The notes under the pieces were generated by a model. The model did no database searches. It had not been told where the DNA came from and saw nothing but the letters and a program-made list of their open reading frames with translations. Below are positions 1 through 11,690 of a stretch of 64,000 nucleotides of DNA, piece after piece. Numbering within the stretch: the first letter of the stretch is position 1; each line of letters begins with the position of its first letter. The DNA is from Burhinus oedicnemus (Eukaryota; Chordata; Aves; Charadriiformes; Burhinidae): assembly GCA_008921705.1 (NCBI GenBank), contig VFFE01007070.1, positions 1,304-65,303 of the forward strand, read 5' to 3'. Both the position numbers and the translations under genes were made by a program.

Positions 1-421
1 TCTGGAGAACATGTCTTATGAGGAGCGGCTGAAGGAATTAGGATTGTTTAGTCTGGAGAAGAGGAGGCTGAGGGGAGACCTTATTGCTCTCTACAACTAC
101 CTGAAAGGAGGTTGTAGGGAGATGGGAGCTGATCTCTTCTCCCAAGTAACTAGCGATAGGACAAGAGGAAGCAGGTTCAAGTTGCGCCAGGGGAGGTTTA
201 GGCTGGACATTAGGAAAAAATTTTTCACTGCAAGAGTTATCAAACGTTGGAACAGGCTGCCCAGGGAGGTGGTTGAGTCACCATCCCTAGATGTGTTTAA
301 AAGTCATGTACATGTGGTGCTCAGAGACATGGTGTAGTGGCAGACCTGGTAGAGTAGGGTCAATGGTTGGACTTGATGATCTTAGAGGTCTTTTCCAACC
401 TAAATGATTCTATGATTCTAT
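1..421 (+). mobile_element. CR1 LINE, 3' end with ORF2 C-terminus, truncated by window edge
   Basis: This is the 3' terminal part of a chicken repeat 1 (CR1) non-LTR retrotransposon. An open frame at 11-337 encodes 108 residues with the block order of the extreme C-terminus of CR1 ORF2, downstream of the reverse transcriptase: [17 protein letters not shown], a DRTRG motif, [27 protein letters not shown]. The frame stops at the TAG near 335-337. It is followed by a short 3' UTR with GGTTGGACTTGATGATC and TTTTCCAACCTAAATG, then the CR1-type tail of GATTCTAT units instead of poly(A), ending at about 421. The frame is uninterrupted, so this copy is fairly young. The 5' part lies outside the window. 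The fragment lacks the endonuclease and RT domains here and is not a host gene. Confidence 0.93.
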
Positions 422-2812
422 TTGTTTTGTTAGACTTGAAAGTTAGATTTGAAGAATAATGGCCCTCCACATAATTATGAGACTCAATTTCCAGAAATGG
501 CTTTGATATTACTGGAGGCCAGATGTGCTATGAGGACAATGTCTTCTTACCACCATGGTGCCTCGCAGCAGCTTTGACAAACCAGGTCTTGCCCTCCTGA
601 TAAAACTCAGAAGAAAACAAATTCCTGACCAAGCAAGACATTTCATTCTTAAGCACAGATGAAAGACCCAGCATGAGAGAGGTTCGTACTATTTCTCACC
701 TGACAGGGAGACATGTAGGTACCAGCAACAAACACAAAGAGTCTACACACAAACCAGGTGAGCAGACAACCCTACACTTGTATCCCCTGCCTGTTTCTCA
801 TATACATAAATTTTTGCTTGTAAATATCCAAAGGACACGCTGAAGTCTCACAACCTGTTTAAGATGCTGGTTTGCAGACTCCTGCTAACCAGGCCACTCT
901 GCTCTCATCCATGTTCCCTACAGTTCCTGCTGGGAGGTATCACAAGAGATGAATTTCACACTGTTCACCATCACAGAGCTAAGTGGCAGCTTCTTGTTTG
1001 ATGTATAAATTATCCTCTTTCATTTTGTTGGATGCTTAAACACACTATCTAAGATGCATTCTTCTTTGTAATAAGAGATAATAGGTTTGACTATTTTTAA
1101 TGTGACAGAGGAGCTTGTTTAGAGGATAAATCCCCAGCAGTGCACACTTGCCTAGAAACAAGACAGAAAATATTTTTTCATGTTAAGTTATCCAAAATCA
1201 AGCCCTCAAATGCTGTGGACGCACATCCCGTGTGTGGTTCCAGTCCATTCATCTCGAGCAAAACACAGCGACCAGAAATCAATTGCTTTCATGGACATCT
1301 CACAGCAGCTGCAGCAGCCACATGGCTGTTGTTTACTCCATGCATTTTGGGGTAAGGACAACCTCCGTGCTTTGTGTTTTTGCCCTGCCCTGAAGTAAAG
1401 CCCTGACCCAAATTTTATCTTTAATCCGTTTTGCTGCGCTGCTGAGATGAGGAAGGCTTTAACATCAGAGCTTAGTTCTTCCTGCTTTATGGGAAGCATT
1501 ATTTAGATGAGTGACCAAAAGCTGACTCAATGGCAGGAGTTTCCGCTGTTCGAGGTAAGGACTCAAACAAGCCGGTGCCGTGTATTTCTCCTCCTGCGCT
1601 GCTGGTCCTTGCCTCCTTCCTGGGGATTTTGTGTCATTACTCCTTGTCTTTTCTGCTTAATCTCTCATGGTTAACATGAATGATGGGCCATATACGGAGC
1701 GTGTTATCTCTTTCTGGAGACCTTGTGGTTTAAGCAACATTAACGTCTAGGTTGAAATCACCATTAGGTGATTTTTTGAAGGAATGCAATTTATACTGGG
1801 CTGGAGGCAGAGTGTACTGTGCCCTGCTGTCTGCCCTCTTCCTGCTCAGTAGAACAGCTCCTGAACCAAAACAATTCCTGATTTACCCCCAAATACCAGA
1901 GTTTTAATGGCACCTGCTGAAAAGAGGCTTTTACAAGTATGGGATGAAGCAGGTGGTGCTGCAGGGTGACATCACCAGCCTCCCCAGCACGTTGTCCCCA
2001 TGACTCTGATTTTTTTTCCAAACCAAACTGGAATATGGTTACATAACTTCCAACGTGATTCTGTGATGTCCCTTCTAGCTCTCTGGGATTTTACCTTTGT
2101 CATCTCCTAGTGCTGGAAGCTCCAGCTGCTGATCATAGCTACAGAACAAATCCTGCCTGCCAAATGCAGGCCCAGAAGCAGACCTCACTGTGATGGTACC
2201 AAATATCTGTCACATCTTGTCTTTAAGATTACAAGGTACTGATTTTCTGCTACAATGTTTCAGTAACAGTAAAAAAGTAAAATAGTAAGTAAACCAGTAA
2301 GACACATCTGCCTGACCATCCATCCATCTACCTTTTCCCTCAGCACTCTTTAACATCTAGCTGATGCCTACCAGCCCATAAACCTCCCTAAGTTTGGAGA
2401 AGGTACGTTTAAGATATTTTGGCCTTGAACACAGCCCTTAAAGCCATATCCCTTTGATCTTGCAGCCAGTCAGGCTGACAAAGGGGCTGTACGTGACTTT
2501 GTGTGATATCCTATCTGAGTCTGTTCCACACCCTGCCTGATGTGTTGTTTTGGGGGAACGTCTGAATGGGAAGGGGTTTTTAAGCTTCCTTCAGATACTT
2601 TTGGACAAACCCAGGAGGTGTTTTTGGAAGATGTTAAATAACATACTTTAGCTGTACTACTGTGTTGGCAGATTACAAATATTAGCCTTTTGTAGTTACT
2701 GTCTTCAAAATGACAATAAAAGAGCCAGATTGGCGCATCTATAAGTCATTTGCATTTTGTGTTATTTTAGTACAATTATGTGTTTGAAGAGAGAATGTTC
2801 TTTTCTTCTTTT
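422..2812. other. Single-copy non-coding sequence
   Basis: No gene, RNA or recognisable transposon was seen. Open frames are under 100 codons and overlap on opposite strands (for example 1,140-1,499), with no family motif. A short low-complexity AGTAA-rich run lies at about 2,263-2,301, and CATC units at about 2,318-2,332. Confidence 0.6.
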
Positions 2813-2852
2813 CTCCCGCCCCCACCCCCCCCTCCCCCGGCCCCTCCTTCCA
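2813..2852. repeat. C-rich low-complexity tract
   Basis: This is a ~40-nt stretch of almost pure cytosine runs broken by single T, A or G bases (TCTCCCGCCCCCACCCCCCC, then CTCCCCCGGCCCC). The minus strand therefore has several G-runs and could in principle form a G-quadruplex. It stands out from AT-rich flanks. Confidence 0.8.
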
Positions 2853-3749
2853 AAGCTCCCTTAATTACTTTCAGTTCAGGTTGACTTACCATCTTATTCT
2901 AGGTAATGAAAGTCAGATGGGAAATAGTGAAACTTAGTCTAAAGTCATTCAGTCTGTTAAGTTGAATACAAAACGCACTTGTGGTTCATTCACTCCTGGT
3001 AGGGAAACAGAGGTGCAGATGATTCCCACTGAACACCCAGAGAAGAAATGAAAAAAGATCATTAAAGCAAATATCAATGCTGCAGATAGGAGAGGGAATG
3101 AACACAATGTGTGCTGTGTCTCTGAAGTGCTGCTGTGTTACAAAAGCACAGGAAATAGTTCGCATGGATTTCAGAAGTTTTTATCTTTTCTTTTTTCTGC
3201 CTCCCTCCCCAAAAGCTCCATCAACCCAGATTATGAATGATGGAGTGACATAAAGCAATGGTACTTTTACTGCAGTTTGCATATTCATGTGGGCGAGACT
3301 AAAGTGAAGTCTCCGTGAGTTAACATCTCCAGAGCCGGGGAGCACGCTGGGAAGGAAAATGGTTGTGTGGAGGGGACGCAGCTCTATCACCTCTAATCCA
3401 GAGGCTGGTGCAGAGCTGGGAGAGGCTACTATATTGTGGGCTGTTGCAAATAACCTGTGTGCTCTCATGCTTTCAGGCTCTCTTCCCTACCCAGAGGGCT
3501 GTAGTTCATCAATAGAGGGTCTTGAGCAGAGGTTGGCAGCTGAAGTTGGACCTCAGCAGCTTGTCGGGCTGTTCTCACCACCAGCATGTGCCTGCTTTTG
3601 ACAGCCAGTTGTCTTGGTTATTCCTGTCTCCCAGCTCCCTGACGAAGCAGCATGGGCTAGTGGGACTGCAGACTCTGCCTGCTTGTCCCACCCTGCTTAG
3701 GTAAAAAACTGGGTGTGTGCCCTTCCTCAAGGTGGGACTCAGAAGCGAC
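2853..3749. other. Non-coding sequence, no recognisable element
   Basis: Overlapping short frames on both strands at 3,181-3,704 show no conserved domain. GC content rises slightly around 3,330-3,600, which explains the open frames. No promoter or repeat is recognised. Confidence 0.55.
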
Positions 3750-3835
3750 CACTTCTACTGCCATTGTGCCTTTCTTTCTGTGCTTCACTTTCCCTGGCTG
3801 TAAGATGAGGGAAAGGTTTCCAGACTTATTATTCT
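3750..3835 (+). repeat. MIR/L2-like ancient SINE relic
   Basis: The string TGTGCCTTTCTTTCTGTGC, then CACTTTCCCTGGCTGTAAGA and TGAGGGAAAGG, follows the order of the well known MIR/L2-derived segment (tgtgcctcagtttccccatctgtaaaatgggg), with many substitutions. The call rests on that recalled consensus, so it is tentative. The divergence fits an insertion older than the bird radiation. Confidence 0.5.
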
Positions 3836-6800
3836 GGACCATCTCATGCAGTGTGCTACAGTGAGGTTAACTGACCCCTCTAATCTCCTTGACTCCTTAG
3901 CTGGGAAGATCTGTTTGAGCGGAGAAATTCTCATTTTCAGTTCACATCCTGCACATTGAAGCTCCAGAAAAATTTCCAAGGTAGAGTGGCATATGTAAAG
4001 TATTGTAACTGCTGATTTTTCTCTAGCTTGCAGGTGTTGGGTTTGTTTTCGGCTCATTGCCATTAATTGGAATGAATTTTAATGACTTCGTGTGGCTTAG
4101 ATTGGAGGCAGTTATAATTAATTCCATGTGTGCATGCCAGATACATGTGTAGGAGAAATCTCTTGATCAAAGAATTGTTTCCTTGCAGGAACAAAAACTG
4201 ACAATGCCAGCAGCCACCCAGCACCAGCCTGGACTACGCAGCCTGAATTACTCTGTGGCTGCAAAACCAGCTCCACTTATTTCCAGTCCCTGAGACCACA
4301 GGCAAAGTCCCTCACCACAAAACGCCTCAGTTCCCCCTCTCTGCAGGGATGTCCAGTGCTAGGAGTCACCTTTTGAAAAGGTTTTTGAGATTGCTTAACA
4401 AAGCACGCAATGTGACCAAAACCAGCCATGTAGGCAAAATAACTGGAAATCACTCCAGGAAAGGGATGGCAGCTTAGCTCTCCATTACTGTCATTTAGTG
4501 GCATCTGTGAGAGACAGAACACAGGGAAAAATTGCTCATCTCGGCATCGCTCACAAAAGGGGGGCTCCCTTTACAGTCCTGATCAGAGTATCCTTCCCTC
4601 ATACGACAAGAAAGGGGTGGGAAGGTGGCCCTGTGTTCATTTTTCAGACTTCTCGTGTCTTTTCCTAGTGTTCAATTTTTCCCTTTCAGATGCAGGGCTC
4701 TGTGCTAATGAAGATTAAAATGTCTGTCCGTCCTTCCTTGGTGCAGTCAGTCTGTGTCAATGTGTCTCTGGCTTTCCTCAGGCCCTTGTTCCGGCAGCCC
4801 GTGGTCTCACAGGAAAGAAGGTGGGAGGCTGGTGGAAATGACCCATTTGTCTCAGCAGGCAGAAGGTGTGTGAGAGGCTCCCGCATGGCTACAGCGCACA
4901 CGTATTCTTTTAGGAGCTGAGAGTTAAACATCCCTTTTAATAAGGATGAGACACTTCCATTTGCATAAGTGTCAGCCTTAATGGGACTTTAAAATGGATA
5001 AAGCAGCATAGGGATCACTCCCGTGCAATTGGAGAGGCTGGCAAGATGGCCTGAGAGGAGCAGTGCATGTCTTCCTGGCGTGGAGGGTAATGCCTGTGAT
5101 CCTCCCCAGCACCTGCACAGGGTGCTGTCAGGAAACTTAATAAACTGTGCTCCCTAAGAGACCACAGAAGAGCCCTAAGCTACACAGCCTAACATCAGAA
5201 ACAGCCTCCGGCATGCATATTAAAAGACATACTATGAACTATGAGGCTTCAACAATTTTCCAAATTAAAGCAACGCGGCTGGGCACTGGTGACTGCCTCT
5301 CCGTTCACGTGTTTTCAGTCTGCAATGGGTGCGGCACGTTGTAACTGTTTGGGTTTTTTTTCTTTTTCCCCTGGGGATAAGCCATGCCGTATTATCTGGG
5401 ATGTTACCACAGGCTAGGGAGGAGCGTGTAGACAATTACCGTAGCCCAGCTGCTGTGTAATAATGAACTGATCAGCAACCTGATGTTCTGCTCCAATCTG
5501 ATTTGGAGCCCGAGCTTTGAGTGTGATTCGGTTTGAAAGTCCCTTGGGTGGGTTCACAGCTTGCTGTATTTTAGTTAAGCCTGTGGAGGACTTTCCATAA
5601 AGTATCTTTTTCCTTGCTGCCCTAACTCTGTGCTGTCCTTTTTTAGATTGGAGGACGTGAAAGCCTGCAGCAGGGCCAGGGTGACTATGACATAATGAAC
5701 CAAGACATGTCTCTGCAGAGACGCTGTAGCTGAACACAATGTCGGTCCTTTGGAAATCCAGTATAGGAGTTTCTCTGAGAAGGTGAGAAAGCAAGTATCC
5801 ACTGCTGATCAAGAAGAAAGTATCTTAATTCAGTCACAAAACTCTTCTTTGTAACTATTTACATCCAATTGCAAGTGGCAGCATTCTTGGACAGGCACTC
5901 AATCAGCCTTAGAGGCATGACGTATTTACCTAGTTTATTTTAGGAAAAGGATCCCACAGAGCTGCCATAATACCTCTAACTGGACACTGATAGAAGCCTG
6001 CCATTTTCTCCCAGCAGCTACTGCTGCCCTGACCTACTCCAACCCTTCTTCGGGGATCTCAGCAGGGCTTGGTAATTCTGACACACCACTGTGCTAAAGC
6101 AGAGATGTGGTTGCTAGAAGTTTCTGGTAAACACAGAGGGTGGCCAAGGGGCTTGGATCCAATCCAGCTGTCAGTGTAGACACAGCAAATAATATATTGA
6201 CCAAACTTGTCTGTGTTCCTTTGCAGGGATCAGATCCTGGTTCCTGCTTCACAACAACTAAAGCTGCTCTGACAGGAGTGACTGATGCTTTTAGATCCGA
6301 AAGTCACAGTTCAGTTCACGTGCATGACCCAGCCAATGGACTGTGGCATGGTTTTTCAGAAAACTATTTCTTTGCAGTCTAGATTTGGTTTCAGGCTCTT
6401 AAATGAGAATGCTAGTGCCTCAGAAAGGTTATTTTGTAGTTGCCTTTGTTTCTGTCAAAGCAGTTCTATTTTTTTAATTGGAGCTGCTCTGTAACAGCTA
6501 CGTTTATAAATAATTTTTTATATAACTTTCCAATGCCTTAAAAATCCATTCATCTGGCCCTTGGTTTAGAAAGAACTGATCCCACAACACCCCTTATCTC
6601 TTTTCTTCTTGTCAGCAGCAACTCCATTAGGACTAGAGTCTGAAGGGTTAATGACAAAACCATAATTAGTGAGAGTTTCAGCTCCCTGGTGCAAGCTGGG
6701 GACATCCCATGCCAGTGATGAAAAGTGAGTCCCCAAAAAAGAAAGCTGGATAGCAGCAAGACAGATTGCTCATCAGCCTGGTAGGCCCATGTAAACTAAT

Positions 6801-7430
6801 GGATTCCTGATTCTGTGTATGTTTTTGGGTTCTGCAGCCTGATCAGTTGCCACAGTCAAATCCAGTCCTGCCCAAGATCCAGTGGCCTGCACGCGACTTG
6901 GTCTTGCAAACCTGTGAGAAACTTCATGTCGATACCTAATGGGTCCCTCAGGCAGGACCTGGTAGGGCAGTCCATCCCAGGAATGCAGGTGGTCACTGTG
7001 CTCACTTAACGTTGGGTGTTTCTCTGGAACAGTTTTGCAAGAACACACGTAGTCATAGTATGGATTAGGATGTATGGATTAGGAGCCCAGCCACCATGCT
7101 TTTTCAGATAGGTTTCCAAAGAGTTCATAGCAGCTGGTCCTGATGCATGACATTCTTGACCTTGTGACCTTGAAATGAAAGTGCCCTCGTAATCTCTCTA
7201 GTGACAAAGAGTAGCGTGGTGTGATGCTACACTGGGATTTGCCCCAGCTAGTGAGGAAACAGAGGTAATGCCTTAAGCTCCACAGCCTTTCCCCATGGAA
7301 CAGTGAGGCTTTGAGGCTGCTGGTGGTAGGAGAGATGCTGCCTTTCTGCCATGAAACTTTGGTCAGAAGTGGAAACACGTGGTTTTATAAAGTAGAGTCT
7401 GTGGGGTGGAAAAAAACAGAGCAGAAGGAC
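3836..7430. other. Non-coding sequence, no recognisable element
   Basis: Many small overlapping frames occur. The longest is 132 codons on the minus strand at 5,414-5,812, with no signal peptide, repeat or family motif and an unrelated 75-codon frame in another phase of the same strand inside it. Pockets of T-runs (near 5,350) and AT-rich sequence (6,505-6,530) are the only compositional features. Confidence 0.55.
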
Positions 7431-7472
7431 TCCTCTCTCTCTCTCATTTTTTTTTCTTTTTTTTTTTTTTTC
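7431..7472. repeat. CT/T low-complexity tract
   Basis: A (CT)n run (TCCTCTCTCTCTCTC) passes into long T-runs interrupted by single C residues. It is a polypyrimidine simple repeat on the plus strand. Confidence 0.85.
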
Positions 7473-9769
7473 CCTAAGAAGTGAAAAACAGCTGTCTCAG
7501 CCCAGTTGGGTACGTTTGAAATGCTTTTGAAAGGCACTGTGAGGAGCTGGACTTCTTCTCTTTAACCATTTTCTGCAGCTAAATAAGAAAAAGTAACAAA
7601 CCCTGAAACAGCAGTGAGGAAGTCCAGAGGCCTCTCACAAAGTTTGCTGCTAAAAGACAAGCTTTCCCTGTGACTTAGAGGGTAGCTGCTGGCCAGGACA
7701 GCCTTTCAAGCATCTGAGCAAAGAGATAAGCACGTGTGTGCGCGTGTGTGAATCCTTTGGACAGCTCTGAGCGAGGAAAAAAGCCTCACTGAAAGTGGGA
7801 GAAGGCAGTGTAGGAGTTAGCATCTTCAAATGCTCCCCCTACTTTCTTTGAAAAATCACACCAGGCTGCGTATTTCCTTCACAGATTAGAACAAATATAA
7901 TGGCTTTCCTAATGAGCCCTGCATGTGGTGAGGGAGGCATTTTCTGTACATACATGCATACCTTTATGCATACGTACACAGTGACTTTACATATATAAAT
8001 ATAGACATAGACATATACATGTACGTATAAGAAATCTTAGGCATTGTTTTAGCTGTTTCCCTTTGATCATATCTTTCCCTTTGCTTTTTTATGTTCTTTT
8101 CAATACTCTTCTTGCCCACTAACACATTTTCCATGTTTTCCCCAAATTAGAATCTGTGTGGTCAGGCTCTGTCTTTCTGCAACCGTCCTGCTCATAGCCA
8201 GAAGAAAAGAAATACAGGGCTTTGTGTATGTGAAAGATTTTCTCTTTCCCCCAGATAACTGCAAATAAATGGTGATTAGATTAAAACAAACAACCATGTG
8301 TTCCTACACCCCACCACCGAGGCTGGACCTGAGAAATGGAAGAGATTGCTGGCGTGGGGCTGTAGTAATCATAGCTTGGTGTGATGGAGGACCCTTCAGG
8401 CAGAGGAAATAGACCCCCAGCTTGCTTCGTGTTTTATTGGTCTGATCCTGTGGAGCTGTGTTGATTTACCGCAGCAGAAAAAACTGTGTTTGTAGATGTG
8501 TGCTAGTGAAATCAATTCACCCACTCCGGAGTGCAGGCTGGTGGAGGCTGAGCACAGCAGGGGCTCCGTGCCTGCGGCAGCAGGCGAGTGCTCGGGACAG
8601 CAAGCGAGGGATGGAGGAGGCAAACGACATGTGGGTGGCAGGGCTCAGGATGTAACCAGGCAAGTAGGAAACAGTGATTCACGGCGATGGCCATTCCCTC
8701 AGCCCCGTACCCACCAGCTCCACGCAGGCACTGTGGTGGGGCATTTCCAAGCCTGCGTTGCTGTCATATTGAGCAGTCACCACTGGGGTGAGTGTGATGC
8801 GTGCGCACCTCCACCTGCTTCGTCCTGATGTATGAAAGACTTCCACGGATTTATTTTCTCTGTGGTCTCATGCTGTGCTCTTTGATTTCCAGGTGCCTCC
8901 TTCAGGCTGGGGCACTGGTGGTGTGGGGGCCTTGCTGAAGGGGGAGTTTGAAGCCTAGTGATTTTTCGTGCCTGGTTTCCTTCAGGCAATGGGACAGTTT
9001 TAAAATACTCTGCTCACCCAGGTGCGGCAGAGGTCACAGCTCAAGGCCATGGCTGTACCTTTTGCTCAGCCTTTCTAGCTTGATAGGACTGGTGGCTCTT
9101 TGCCTTTGCTCATATTCCTCAGCCTCTAACAAAAATCGAGAGCTGCCTTCTACATGGCCATTTCTGTCCCCTTGACACAGCCTGCCACGACAGCCTTCTT
9201 TTGGGAATCATGTTGTGACCTTGTGGACATGATCTTTGGAGCCTAATGTTGTAATGAGGGCTCCTTGCTAATGAACACAAACCTTCGATGTGAAGGGTCC
9301 CCAGCTCCTGTGTCACAAAGGAGTGGCAGGAAAGGTATCAGAAACCAAGGTGGTCAGAGGAAGCTGGGAGTGGAAAACCTGCATAAATAAGCAATGCTGG
9401 GAGTAATGGAGTGACTGAAATGTTCTCGATCATCTCTTTTCCCCTTTCTTGTAACGTCTGCAGCCTGGGCAGACTTTGAAGTATCTCTTCCAAACAACAG
9501 TGCAATGGGGTAAGGAAAAATTCAGCGTATTACTGGAAGTGTTAGCAAGTGTGGAGAGAAAGGTTTCTTGAGATGGGGCCAGTGCAGTTTGCAAGTTAGC
9601 TGAAAGCACAATGAAAATGCACCACTTAGCGAATGTATAAATAATTCCATACATTATTCTATAGCACATCAAAACACAGAGCCAGCCTCACACGCTTCAG
9701 CAATTTTTGCTTCTGAGTGTTTTAAATGGCTTGAAACCCTCTCAGACGCTTTTCTTCATAGGTGAATGG
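7473..9769. other. Non-coding sequence with short TG- and AT-rich microsatellite-like patches
   Basis: A CACGTGTGTGCGCGTGTGTG patch lies at about 7,731-7,751. A degenerate ACATA/TATAC-rich patch lies at about 7,948-8,030. The stretch 8,500-8,830 is GC-richer and open in three frames on both strands, with no frame preferred, so I read it as compositional. Confidence 0.55.
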
Positions 9770-9905
9770 CTATCCAATGTACCAAAAGCAAAAATGTAAT
9801 TAAACTTTAAACTCTTAAAATGCCAAGTACCGCTGGGATAACACATGGGTAAAACACAGTAATTGTTTGTATTTATTCTACGTCTAGTTAGCATTTCTTT
9901 TCAGG
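9770..9905. promoter_or_regulatory. Candidate conserved non-coding block (weak)
   Basis: This is an AT-rich, non-repetitive stretch with homeodomain-type cores (TGTAATTAAAC, CAGTAATTG) and CTAGTTAGC, and no low-complexity runs. It resembles vertebrate distal enhancers in texture only. Function is inference. Confidence 0.2.
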
Positions 9906-11559
9906 TGCCTGCCAGAAATGCTAGCTTGGGAAAGGCAAAAACTGTAAGAATTAGTTTGTCTTTGTGAATTCAGAGCTTCAAAGCCTTAATTGACTTTCGA
10001 TGTGGTGTGATCTCATTACCTGAATGCTGGGAATAGTGCTCTACTGGATGCTGGTAATGCAGTGGGGCTTCTCTCCCATATATTTCAAAGCCCTCCCCAC
10101 AAACATACAGCCTTCCTCTCAAGTACTGCATCCCATCTCAGAGGACCTGAGCACTCTGTGTGCAAGGTCTTGAGGCTGCACCTTTAAAATGGAAGAATGA
10201 GTGTCTGCTTTATTTCCCTCAAGTCCTTTCCCTGTCTTCCTGGGGCCATGGCCATTTCAGAGGCATTGGAAACCTCCATGTCCTGGGCATCAGACTAACA
10301 TTTGTGTGCTGTCTTGTCTTCTTAGCAGGAAGTAAGGAATTAAATTCTTATAAGAATAAGGACAGAGCAAAGGATATCTAAATTGCCATACCAAGAAAGT
10401 TTTTGGCTGCCAGGCCGTCTCGCAAATCATGTTAAACCTGTTTTATTCAAGTGTGAAGCCCTGTGTCTCAATTGTGCTGGTACATATGCACATGCAACAC
10501 CTAAGTAATCCTACTAGAAGTTAAGGGATTTCTTGAATGTATGAGGAGACTTGAACAATGTTGTCAAATCTCTGCTCTGGATGAGAAGAAATATTTGTTA
10601 CATTTCCAATTCTGATTTTAGTATGGTAATTGTAAAAAAAAAGTTGTGGAAGAGAAAAGTAAATATGGACTAAGCCCCACATTTCTTGAGCATTTCAGAT
10701 GGTTTGTAGGAGAAGGTATGAACTTGTTCTCTGATCTCTGAAGGGGTTCCTGTGTGTGTAGCTGGCAGGGGCTGTGCAGGGTCTCTGAGGTTAGTAAACA
10801 CCACAGGGCATTTTTCTTTTTACAGTTCCTGCCTTTTGCAAGATGGACATTCCACAAATACTTTCCACTACCGATAAACCGTGGTTTCCAAGCAGAGGCG
10901 TTATGCACAGGTTGCCTTTTTAACTTGGTCTCAGCTTGCTTTTGAGCAGATGTGTGTGAGTCCAATTTTCATACTAACGGGTGTGTTGAGCTTATAAAAC
11001 ATTCAAAAGAAAACTGTGATAAAACATCGTAGTAGCATTTGTGAATTTGTGTTTTGCCAGACTGCTCCAGTTTACTGATGGTTCAGGTGGTTCCACAAAT
11101 TTCCAAAAGGACCTGCATTTGCAGAGCAAGTTCTGCTGATGCTCAGGTATTTTGCATCGAGTATGTTGCAATCTGTTACACAATTGTATCTTTGTGTTGG
11201 GGCACTGAAAAGGTTTTATACCAGTCTACTCAAAAGATCAGACTTCCAGTGTATTGCTCTAAACAAGATCTCTGGAGTGATCAAAGAACTGGAAAAAGCT
11301 TTTGCAAGGTTTCTGAACTTCTGTGGAGCTTTGATTAATTCTCAAGGCAGAAGATTCTCTTTGGCATCTAGACACTCCCTCCCCTTGACATTTGTTCTAT
11401 TTCATCTCAAATAGCTGATCACATGGGTAAGGCAATTAAAACAAAAATAACCCTTTTATTCCTGCCACCTCTTTTTAAAATGGCTTTTGGTAAAGCCTTG
11501 CAGTAAAGACCAATGGAATCAGCACTATAATGATCATGAGAGATTAGTCCCAAGCAGTT
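9906..11559. other. Non-coding sequence, no recognisable element
   Basis: Frames of up to 115 codons on the minus strand (10,618-10,965) and 94 codons on the plus strand (11,054-11,338) overlap frames in other phases and show no domain. No transposon similarity is recognised. Confidence 0.55.
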
Positions 11560-11690
11560 TTGTGTGTTTGGTTTTGGTTGTGGGTTTTTTTGTTGTTTTT
11601 TTTTTGTTTGTTTGTTTGTTTTGTTTTGGGTTTTTTTTTGTTTTGTTTTGTTTTTGTGGGTTTTTGTTTGTTTGTTTTCCTTTCTTCATT
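11560..11690. repeat. (TTTG)n / T+G low-complexity tract
   Basis: About 130 nt composed almost only of T and G on the plus strand, with runs of TTTG, TTTTG and pure T (GTTTGTTTGTTTGTTTTG). The hydrophobic Phe/Val/Leu-rich frames of 60-78 codons seen here are artefacts of this composition. Confidence 0.9.

Noticed and set aside
2031..2110. Possible CR1 3' end (CTTCCAACGTGATTCTGTGA)
   Set aside because: One matching word only. The upstream and downstream sequence does not follow the CR1 3' UTR, so I could not support it.
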